Positions 10,886 to 22,000 of a stretch of 64,000 bases of DNA are shown piece after piece. Source of the stretch: Actinernus sp. WN-2022 (Eukaryota > Cnidaria > Anthozoa > Actiniaria > Actinernidae); the NCBI GenBank assembly GCA_030867875.1, contig JAOWCC010001589.1:82483537-82547536 (forward strand), written 5' to 3'. Made by a program: the position numbers and the translations under genes. The number at the start of each line of letters is the position of its first letter. Position 1 is the first letter of the stretch. The notes beneath the pieces are model-generated. The model searched no databases and was not told the origin of the DNA. It worked only from the letters and a program-made list of their open reading frames with translations.

Positions 10886-11180
10886 AGGGGGTCTTCGTTT
10901 TCGGGTCTTCGTTTTCGGGTCTTCGTTATCTAGGGTCTTCGTTTTTAGATCTTCGTTATCTAGGGGGTCTTCGTTTTCTGGTCTTCGTTATCTAGGGTCT
11001 TCGTTTTTAGATCTTCGTTATCTAGGGGGGTCTTCGTTTTTAGGACTTCGTTATCTAGGACTAGGGGGGTCTTCGTTTTCGGGTCTTCATCACGTTATCT
11101 AGGGTCTTCGTTTTTGAGTCTTCGTTATCTAGGGTCTTCGATCTTCGGTCTTCGTTTTCTAGGTCTTCGTTATCTAGACA
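10886..11180 (+). repeat. Short tandem array, GGTCTTCGTTATCTAG-type unit
   Basis: Irregular repeats of GGTCTTCGTTTTCG and GGTCTTCGTTATCTAGG abut the right end of the fold-back element. The unit differs from the fold-back repeats but shares GGTCTT and TCTAG words, which may indicate a common origin. Confidence 0.85.
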
Positions 11181-11519
11181 CCCGCAGATTAACTCTTCAA
11201 AACGAACAATCTTCGTCTTCCATATATCAACAGCATGTCGCGTACCGTTTGTGTGACTTTGCGTGTTCGTCCAAGGGTCAGAAACATCATCAAATCGTGT
11301 TTAGTCTGTTTACTTGGCAGCTATCCGGATTTTAATGAAGGTGGGTATTTCATGTTATCATTATTGTAATAATTAACGCAGAAAAAAAATTGTAGTTAAA
11401 AAAATAAGGGTGGGATCGGGATTTCAACGTAAAGAAGTCTAAAGAAGGGTGGGATGGTGGGATTAAGAGAAAAAATGAGGTGGGAAAGCGGGATCTGAGT
11501 ACCCTATTGTGGACCCTCT
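11181..11519. other. No gene seen
   Basis: It contains a purine-rich GGGTGGGATNGGGAT-type stretch at about 11408-11500. No convincing frame was found. Confidence 0.4.
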
Positions 11520-12130
11520 ATCTAATAGACTCCAACAACTACATAACAGAGCAGCAAGGATTATTACGCTCTCAAATTACGAAACACGATCTAGTGACTT
11601 ATTGGATGAGCTAGGCTGGGAAAAACTAGAACATATATATAGGAGAACTAGATCGACAACTTGCTATATTAATGTATAAAATCCACAACAATCTTTCTCC
11701 ATTATATCTGAGAAAGATTTTTAATAATACTTCTAATGTCCACTCCTACAATCTGAGAAATTCTGAAATTAACTTGCATATTCCAAGACCTAAGTCAGAA
11801 GCAGCAAAATGTAGCCTTCACTACAGGGGGTCTGTCCTATGGAATAAAATACCTGTGGAAGCAAGAGATCAAACTAGTCTAAATGGTTTTAAATCACGCC
11901 TATTAAATAAGACAATATTTGATAAATTACTGTAAATTAAGTTATTCTAGGAAATTTATTCTAGGAAATTTATTGTAGGACTAATAGTAGTAGGTTTTGA
12001 ATGTATACATAGTAATAATTATAATGATTCTTATGTAAATTTTACTTTTTATTTCATTTAGTATTGTAATTAAGCTTAACTCACGGCTCTCTGGAAGACC
12101 ATCTCCGTGTTAAAATAAAGATTATGATGA
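11520..12130 (+). mobile_element. LINE (CR1/L2-like) 3' end, frameshifted
   Basis: It encodes LHNRAARIITL and LLDELGWEKLEH, then after a one-base frameshift near 11650 continues with LMYKIHNNLSP to YRGSVLWNKIP and the ORF stop at 11935. The 3' UTR has CACGGCTCTCTGGAAGA at about 12082 and ends with a (GAT)n tail. The conserved 3' motif is shared with the LINE at 6605-7478. Confidence 0.85.
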
Positions 12131-12391
12131 TGATACCTATGGTTTGTACACGTCATGAACTATTCCCATATTTAGCTTGGCCGCCATCTTAGATTGCCAA
12201 ATCACGTGACAAAATACTCCCAAAATCTGGGAGTATTTGATCACGTGATCCAGCCTTTACCAGGGTCTTCTCTCTGAGTAGCCGCCATCTTGGATCTGAC
12301 CGAGAAGACCCTGGGGACGAGGTTGCAGAGCTCTTGTATCTTGGCGCTGGCTAAAAGATCGCGGGCTCTGGGAACGAGATTGGCCTTAAAC

Positions 12392-12869
12392 CAACCTCGT
12401 TCCCAGGGGTCATTACGCGCCTAACCAAAGATAGCGTCGAATGTACCCCTTGTACAGGCTGGTCATGTGACCCAAAAATATGCCCAATATGTGGGCATAT
12501 TTTGAGGAGCATCCGCCATCTTGGATTCATCATCGCTGAAGAACGGTTAGCGGTTGAAGTGTGATCCCAATGAATTCCAACCGTACATTGTTCTACTTGT
12601 ACCCAGTTGCAAAGTGAATATTAAAAAAGGCAAAAACGCTACGTTCTGATGAATTTGTAGTTGTTTTCAACGAATTTTGAACGCGCAATGCGAAAGACGA
12701 CATCACCAGTTTATTTTTCAATTAAAAAATGCACGCGCTATTCGAAATTCTCCAATCAGCGCGCGCGAATCGTCTAGCCAATCAGTGGCCGTATCCCACC
12801 AGCCTGTACCAGGGGTACATTCGACGCCATCTTTGGTTAGGCGCGTAATGACCCCTGGGAACGAAGTTG
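12392..12869. mobile_element. Mutator-like MITE with perfect 9-bp TSD, upstream of HYLS1
   Basis: It has long inverted ends of about 70 bp (CAACCTCGTTCCCAGGGGTC on the left, matching inverted GGGAACGAAGTTG on the right). It is flanked by the 9-bp duplication GCCTTAAAC (12383-12391 and 12870-12878). Long TIRs with a 9-bp duplication fit MULE-type elements. The right half holds two CCAAT words (12752 and 12778) about 230-260 bp before the HYLS1 start codon. Confidence 0.9.
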
Positions 12870-13008
12870 GCCTTAAACTTGAATTTTGATGATGTGGTAT
12901 TCCTGTGGCAAGAATTCCGAGAGGGCCTCGTGGTTAGCATTCCATCAACGGTTTTGCAATGCAGCGCAAAGCTCGTCGTTTCAGATCGAGTATCTAAACT
13001 AGTGCACG
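12870..13008 (+). promoter_or_regulatory. HYLS1: HYLS1 5' UTR / proximal promoter
   Basis: This is the only non-transposon sequence between the MULE MITE and the HYLS1 ATG at 13009. No TATA box was recognised. CCAAT words lie inside the adjacent MITE. The assignment rests on position, and the transcription start is unknown. Confidence 0.4.
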
Positions 13009-16000
13009 ATGTCCAGTGATTGCGAGTTCACAGAAGATGAAATCAGGAATAAGTTACTAGAGTTAGGATACACGGATATACCAAGAGAAAAGCTCAGAGA
13101 GTTCGCAGGCGGTGAGTGATCGATTGGTCCCTAGGCCTAGGGCTAGGCCTAGCTAGCTAAGCCTAACTCTAAGTTAAATTTCCCCCAAAAATGTGTAATA
13201 ACTAAGTGATCTGATACAACGACGTCTAAATACAAAAGTAGGTATATACAAAAGTCAAAAGTACATCGCAGAGGTCTCTCTCTGACAGAGAGAGACCTCT
13301 GCTAGCAGTGAAAAAGTAGGTATGTACAAATTATGATGCAGTTATAATTTGCGAGCCGAACTTAAAGTTAAAGCATGTATGACACTGTAGATCATGCTTT
13401 TATAATACATGTACATGCTATCTACAGATACCGATCGCGGTTATAAGCTCCCTTGGTTACACATTTAAACGAGCCTATCGCTAATTCTGTGAAACCATCA
13501 GCATGGGAACGTAAAAATCCCTATTTAGAAGCAGTTTTGTTCTTCATCTAGTCCTTAAAGGGGCACTGTCTACCGAATTGAAACTTCAAGTTTCTTTAAG
13601 GACGGTGCCTACTATTGTCAGCGCGAGCGCCGTTCTGCGCATCTTGCGTCCCGAGGGTCATCCCGCGAGACGGGCCATTTGCAGAAATATTTTGCGAAAA
13701 GCTGTGTTAATTGTGTAATTTGACAGACAGAAAGATGAAGGATTTTAAAATATGGTCGAACGATATGCTTGAGAAATGAAGGCGATTTGGGAAATCTTTT
13801 GCATGGAGCACATTCGTTGTTGCTTCTTTTAGCTCTTAGAAGATGGCAAAGAGAAAATAATTGAAGAACTCATCGCTTTTGGGTTTGAAGATTCTTACAG
13901 CAACGAGAGCAGCAAGGACTCTCTCTCTATATATAAAAATAATATGTATATATTTATATATACACATTCTTAATGTGTTGTAAGTAACAGGCTTAGCTTG
14001 TTTGGACTTCGAGTCTTTGTCTCTGCCTGTAAAGCTATTAAATAAAAAAATCATTCTCTCTTTGAAGAGCTTCAATTGTGGCGTCGATTGTGTTGAATTA
14101 CACTGTGATCGCTGTCCACACTAAATTTCATTTTCACACATTCCTTATTTATCTTTATATTCCTTGCTGCATTTGTTGTACGTATATTCAAATTTATGAA
14201 GCTCTTCTTTAAAATCTTCAGTTTTGCAACCAGCCATGTTCCTTGCTCTTGCTCAACTAGGAGAATGAAGTGACACAATGCATCGGGATAAACACAAATT
14301 GTTTCCATGGTGCCGAATAAAAACAGTGCATTGTGGGATCGCCACAGATCACAGAAAAGCGTTTCCATATGATCGCTGTCGATCGCGAGCGATCGCAGAT
14401 ATATAACATTTTCTATCTCAGCGATCGCCTGTGATTGCGATTGCAGAAACGTGTTTCCATATGATCTTCATTTTCTGCGATTGTGTACAATCATCTGCGA
14501 TTATATGGAAACTAGGCTTTAGTAGTTGGGATATCGACACCGGAAATGTTTTTTAAGTCATATTTGCTTCTCGATCTTGTCAACAACTGCCAAAGATCTT
14601 TGAGTTGTTATATACATCTATATCCTGTACTGAGTTATTCCATCATGGATGTAAACTGCTGTCAGAATGGAACTTTGAAAATCCTTCCCACTACTTCGTT
14701 TAGATATTTTAGCACAGTCACTCGGGTTCAATTCCAGTCCAACTTTATTCTAGCTAGTTCTACAGTATCGCATCAGTGGCTGCAAAAAAATTCTCCAGTG
14801 GGGAGGGGAGGGACAATCTGCTGAAGCCAAGCACAAGGCATTGTGGTAGAAAACGAATCAAGTTCACAAAGCATACAATGTAATATGATAAAAAAAACAT
14901 CGAGATTTTTCCTCCATTAGGAATATGAACTGCTGCTCTGCTCTGACACTGCACAGCAATTAGATTTACCGGTGCCAGAGTATGGAATTTTATAGAGAGA
15001 GAAACAAAATGAAAGAGTCAATTTAAGGGAAAAAAATAAATTTGATATCCTGAGCAAATATTAATGTTCAAAATTCAATTAGTATTATAGTGTATTATCA
15101 TAATTATTCTTGTATTTCCTTTCTTATTTTGTTATTTCTTTATCTCGCCATCTAAATACATTGTCTTTGAATTGCTTTTTCCTCTATACAATGTTATTCA
15201 TACTGACTATAAATATTTTGTAGTACATAATTTTGGTGGCCTTGCTTACATTTGTAGTTTGGCTTTTACAGTCATTATAATTTTTCTGATCTGTATTATC
15301 TTTACATGTTGGTACAAATAAAGTGTTTGTTGTTGTTGTAGATCTACGTCAACTGATGCAATTTGAAAAGACTTCTCACCCTGACCAAAGACGACCAGTT
15401 AGACAAGAACCCTCCTTTTCATCCTCCACCAATACAACAGACTTCACAGCAAGTTATAGTAGTACAACTGATGATCAAACATCAACAGACACACCAGGTG
15501 AGACTGAAAACCTACAATTATATTATGTTTAAGAAAGTTCAATAAAAATAGTAATAATATACCTGTATCTCATAATATAATGCACTTATCATTGTTAAAC
15601 GAATCAAATTTCCCACCTTTGGTACAACACCTTTGGTCAATAATATCAAAATTTCCCAACCCACTGCCCTACCTTCCTATATTCCCCAAAAAATTACCCC
15701 ATCCTGGGGCAGGCAGTGTATGTAAAAATCGACCTCCCCCTCAGGGACGTCCCCAGGTTGAGAATCTTGCAAGATCTTGCCAAGATCTAAAATCTAATCT
15801 TGGCAAGATCTTGCATGATTATCCAAGATCTTGGCAAGGCCAGATATTGACAAAATCTAATCTTGACAAGATCTTGACAAAATCTTGGCAAGATTTTGCA
15901 AGATCTTGCAAGATCTCAAATCTAATCTTGGTAAGATCTTGGCAAGATTCTCAACCTGGGGTAGCCCTGCCTGTCAAATCCCCACCCATCCCCCTGCATA

Positions 16001-19000
16001 TTTTTTTTCTAATTTACCACCCTCACACTGTTGGCTCTGACCAGAATCCTCTCGCAAAGTGAAATATGACTTGTGTATTTTTTAGTTGGTTTATGTTTTT
16101 GACCTACCTACATGTATAGTACCTATGGCAGAACATTTCATCTTACAGTGTAACATAGGTTGAAATCACACACATACATGTACTTCATAGACATCTCAAA
16201 CTGCCATAGGCCTCAGACTCAATTTTGTTTTCAAGAGGTTAAAATTGGGCAGGCTTCTTGGCATGGCGCTGGGGCTAAACCAAAGCAGTGACATCACAAT
16301 ATCTAGCCATGAATTAACAAGAAGCCTAGGGATAAGGCTAGGAAGTAAATCACTCCCATCGAAATAATACAATTTGTTTATAAAGTGATGGGTTTTCTTA
16401 CAAGTTCATAATAATTTTTTTCCCTGTAGGAGAAAGAATATATGCTTCTAGAGGATTACTGGAAAGAGATCACCTCACCACACAGGCACAAAGAACAATA
16501 GGAAAAAGTATGCTGCCGTCAAAGGTAATTAAGGAACCAGTAGGATGATATATACAAGAAGTAATCTTAGACATATTTTTTGTAAGAGAAAGGGCTGAGC
16601 CAGGTACTGTTTGTAGTTTTGGTATCTGTATGTACAGCAAAAAGCAGAATCCAATACAGCGATCAAGCCAACAGAATTTTCGATCGCAGATTCACTCGGT
16701 GGATATAGCTCAGCACAAATTATGGCCAACTTGATTGTACTGCAGACCATGCCGACAAAACAGACCATGTTTGACATCAGACTGTGTCTTATATATACAT
16801 GTACATGTACTCCAGAGGTAGCACACACTTTCCTCAGGCTTTGATAAATCGTAGCAAATTATTTGCAGATTCACTTGGTTTTTACTGGATAGTTCTGTCA
16901 GACAACACAAATAAATAATTATGGCCGAGTTGAATGTTCAAGTATTTTACTTCTTGAGGCCTTTCTAACTTCTTCGGGCCTCTGGAACCCAGGGTAATGT
17001 TCAAGGTGCAAAACAGACCATATTGGACTTAGTCAGTCCTCCAGATGTACTACACATGTACACACTTTCCTCAGGCTTTGCTCAATAATTTATTGTACCT
17101 GCGAACCTTTGAAACATCATTGCATTGGATTGTCGTAAAATAAGGCATAGCCAAGTAACTTGCATATCGCGAGCAACACAGAAACCATGCGAGTGGCCAT
17201 TTTGGTAAAATGCCAGCATTGTGAACGTGTGGTTACCAGTTCCCCGGCCAAGATAATTTATCCTAAAAAGTACAGACATGAGGACACGAATCTTGATTTC
17301 TTTTGCCTGGGGAAGCACAGGTAGCCCACACAGGACCACAGGGAGTCCACTGCAAGATTACCGTAGTAATTGCATTCTCCTTCGTCGAATGCAATTATTT
17401 TGCTGATTCCTAACTGCAAAATGAACTGACTGTGCTGCCAAGAGAGATCCCCAGGTTGAGAATACTGACTAAGATATTGATTTACATAACAGGATCTTGA
17501 CAGGATTCTTGCCAAGATCTTAACCAAGATCCTACAAGATCTATAAAGATCTTGCAAGAGGAATATCTTACCAAATTTCTGACTTGAAGATCTTGCCTGA
17601 TCTTACAAATGTACCAAGACCTTGTTTGGTCTTACCAAGTTCCTGTCTCATCTTACCGAGACCTTCCTTTTTCTTTCCAATAATTTGTGTGATCGAGATT
17701 ATTACGGTAAGTTCCCATCTAATCTTACCAAGATCTTGTCTGATCTTTCCAAGATCCTACAATGTATCTGATGACTAAAAATGAGTTGTCTAACTTCCAG
17801 AAATATTCATGGTCAACAGTTATGTTAGCCTTTTGATTTGATGTTGACTGTTAAGTAGAAGCCTGGTTTCATCCACTAAGAGTTCATGAGTTTCAGCAGA
17901 AGTTTCATTTTGTATAGGGGTGTAGCACTTGAAACATCAGCTGCAATACATATGTACATGCACCCAAAACACTAACAGCATACGCATGGGCCTTGCATGC
18001 TAATTAGCTGCCAAGATCATCCACAGATGTGAGTGGACCACTCCCAGTGCAGACATCGTCAACAAGGCACACTGGAACTTAGCCGCTGTTCTGGAATTAC
18101 AAATATAAGCTTAGTAGTAACATTTGTTCACAAATCGCTCAATTCAGAGAAACTCCCAAATAAACTCTTCAACTTAAGAAACAATACACACTCTCGAAGA
18201 GGCGTTCACAGGCTAGTCATTCCACATCCACGTACAGATGCTATACGCAATTCAATCACATACAGAGCATCCGTACTGTGGAACTACCTACATGTACATG
18301 TACTTAGACGATCCTCGACCTATAAAAAACTTGTCAAAAAGTATATTAACTCCATACAGGCATCCCAGACCTCCTATATTTCCTATATATTCTATAATTT
18401 GTATAGGATCCTATAAAGAGCCTATATTTCAAGAAATCCTCCTATATTTCCTATAAATAGGATGTATGCTGAGTGATACATTTATATTTTGCACTTTTTA
18501 GCATTTTTGTTGTGAATTAACAAAAGCAAAATTCTTTCCTATCAATAAAAAAAAACAGGTTTGATCAAACACATTAAAAGTTCACATGTTTTAAAAATTG
18601 TGTGTTTATTGTTTACTATTTATAATTTGGTTGAAAGCTATTTTAGCTCCTATAAAGTGCCTATAGATATTTTGGAAAAAAATCCTATATTTTCCTATAT
18701 TTAGAACTTGCACAGCCTATATTTCCTATCAAATTTGTCCAAAAAGTGGCTGGGATGTATGCTCCATACCACTCCAACCAAATATTAGGATCAACACTGA
18801 TACTTTCTCATACCACTAATATGTTTTATTTATGTTTCATGCATGCTTATTCATGTTTACTCATCCAAGAGTTTACTTATTTGTTAGATATCTGCCTATC
18901 CATTTACACAACTACTCACTTATTCATCTAATTAAGTTATTAGTCAATTAGTTTGTCACTCAACTAGTTAGTCAGTTAGTACCATTTCAATATCTTATAA

Positions 19001-22000
19001 TGCAATAGTCTCTTTTTACATCAACATCTTGTAATTTACATAATCAATAAGGTTAGCTAGATTTTTTATCATTCCTTTTGTATTATCACTGCCACATCAG
19101 CTCTGAATGCTGCAGTATCGCCAATACCATGTTTAAATAAATGCTATTATTATTATTAACATGGGATCACTTTCTTCTCATTGGTCAACCCATCCAATTG
19201 TGGCAAAAGTGTTTATCGACTGTATAGGCAAGTTTTCCTTGCATCTAGAAAATGAGCAGCTGATTTAGCGATTTTGTAGCCTGAATTTCAGCCGTATCCT
19301 CTGGTTCGGTCCTCCCGAGAGAGACGTCTGAATCCAATAGCCGATAATGCCGTCCAGTGACGTCAAGGCGGATTAACAATTTAATTTATGCAAATAAAAC
19401 TGTCACTGCGGTAGTAAGAGTTTGTGGTCACAAAAACAAAGCCATCGCTCGCCTTGATAAATTATTTGAGATCATGCTGGCCAAAATAAAAGCCTTACCT
19501 ATATATTATATATCTCCTCCTGCTCCATCCCATTTGCTTCTCAAGTGCTTCTTATGTTGTGAAAACCTTTTCGAAGCAACATATCGTTATATTATATGTG
19601 GAGGCAAAGTGCAGTTGATCTTTGTCTTTCCATTGATCTTTGTCTTGCGATCTGCCGTTCGAATTGACACAGCTACGAGATATTACTGGAACGATTGCAG
19701 AATACCCACCACTTGGTTCATTAATAATGCATTTTCTCAAATTCTCATACAAACCCTCTAAAAACCTAACCCTGAAATTCAAATAAATCTTACCCATTTT
19801 CAACTCCAAATCATTCATAGAACGAGTCTAAATACACCTGAGCTAAATGGATAATTTTGCACAATTTGTAAGGGCTTTTCAAGTGACCTTTCGAGGTGGT
19901 GGGGTATTCTGCAATCTAGCCCAAATAATCGATTATCAACAACCCCGCGGATGCGACGGGATAAAATGTACATGTTTACAGAACAGTTGGCCGGTTATTG
20001 TGCAGGACACTTTCAATCCATTTCCAGATGTTTTCCTTACGAATTCAAGGTCTTTGCCAAAGACAATCACTCCACTGAAACTCAACGATCAACAATCGCG
20101 AGTCCAAAGTGAATCCTGCTGTCTTCTTGGATGAGTTAATTATGATAATTATGCGAAATTATAGAATATGAACCAATCAAAGATCACTACCAGGTTTTCT
20201 GGTAGTGACGTCACTGGACGGCATTATCGGCTATTGGATTCAGACGTCTCTCTCGGGAGGAACGAACCGGAGGAGACGGCTGAAATTCAGGCTAGCGATT
20301 TTGATTCCAGATTTTAGTTTTGGAAATGTCAACGAACAGAACTGTTGAGTGGAAATACAACTCAACAGTGTGATCTTCCAGCCTTTAAAGAACTCATTTT
20401 CCACCACAGGTATTTTACTTGATTGACATCCACCAAAACAAGACTCCTTATCCAGACAAAATTCTAAAAGGTCACATTCCTTTGACAAGCCACTGATAGA
20501 TGTTTAAAAACTGACCAATGGTACAAAAAAAACTTTTGCATTGCACTGGCCTGATGGGGAATTCAAAACTTACAAAAGAGTGGAGTCCCTACGCTTTCCA
20601 CTCATAATCCAACATACACATATGACATTGTATGGGCAGGTTATATAGATATACATACTTTCAGGTAGTAATATGTTTACAGGCCTCGTTCTCATATTAT
20701 TTATGAATTAATAGAAATTACATGTAGGCCGAACAAAATAAATGTTGTGTTTCTGGTAAGCCAGCCAACCTGTTTTTTCATGCTGACATCAAACTTTTTA
20801 TTGCTGTTTCCAAAGACTTGAAACAGATTAAATAAACATAAAAATATTTAATAGTAAACATAATAAATCAATGAGAAGTACATAAACAACAACTTCTTGC
20901 CACAGTGGGGAGCTGGGTGGCACAGCATGTAAAACTGCTCGCCTCTCACCACTGTGGCCCTGGTTCGATTCCCGGATGCGACATCGTACAGTATATTCGA
21001 CTTGAGTTTGTTGATTCTCATCCATGCTCCCGAGGGTTTTTCTCCGGGTTCTCCGGTTTTCCAGCCTCCCTCCACAAAAATCAACATGTGAGTTGAGCAT
21101 TGAGCACAGAGAATGAATGTAGTAAGGAGTGTGTGTGGAATGAGTCTCGGATACATTGGCATATCTTGCTAGAGGCCTAATCTGCTTCATTCATCCAAGG
21201 ATAAACAAAATTTGTGTGTCTCCAGTGTGATCGCATGAACATGACAGCAATGTAAACACAGGTTTACAGTAGCTCACAAGTATCCATGCAATTATAGAAA
21301 AGCAAAACAATCACATTAAGTTCTGCCCTATCTACCTGGATTTTTTTCAGCTCATTAACGTAAACATAACTTACATTTATTTTGTTTGGCAGCCTACATT
21401 TTGTATGTCCAATGGAAACATAAAATACAGCATACAGTGTAAATTAAAGCTCACAATGTTCTGTTTTGGTCATTCCAGGCAATGTATGTACAGTATGGTA
21501 AGGAGAATCAGTTAGTTCCCATACAGGAAGCGACAAGTCCCACATCAGACACTACCTCTATTGAGTATGAGAGGCCTGGCAGCAAGATAGCTAAGAAGAG
21601 GAAAGTATTGAGGAAAAGAAATGGTGAAGCACGAGTCTTTGATGAATCGTTCACTTCCAATGATTCAGGTAACTGTCAAAGCAAAAACAGCATTAGTGAC
21701 TTCTGATCAAATTCGAAATTCTTCTCTAGGACTTTTACACTAAGGGAGAATTTGGAACTTGATCACAGGTCACTTTAATATGCTGTTCATGCATCAAACT
21801 AGGGATAATACTTGGAACATCAGCTGCTACTTGCTTTCCAAGGTAGTTACTGTACTGTAGCAAGTACATTGATTGACTTTAGTTAATAATACCAGTTTAA
21901 TATAATTCCTGCTTCGTACACAGTACAAAATCCAAGCAGGTGATCGGCATGGTGTGTGCTCAGTTGGAATATTAAAAGGGTTATTAGAGACTTAATTATT

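Noticed and set aside
13840..13975. Alternative HYLS1 exon 2 ([17 protein letters not shown])
   Set aside because: It is in phase with exon 1 but runs to a stop without a donor and does not match HYLS1; the 15342-15497 exon continues the conserved DLRQLM sequence and all later phases.
15580..16062. 160-codon open frame
   Set aside because: Most of it is the AAGATCTTG MITE; the Lys/Ser/Leu repeat peptide is a shadow, and the HYLS1 exons lie on either side of it.
19357..19761. 134-codon frame as a transposase
   Set aside because: It lies in the 1018-bp TIR element but shows no transposase motif.
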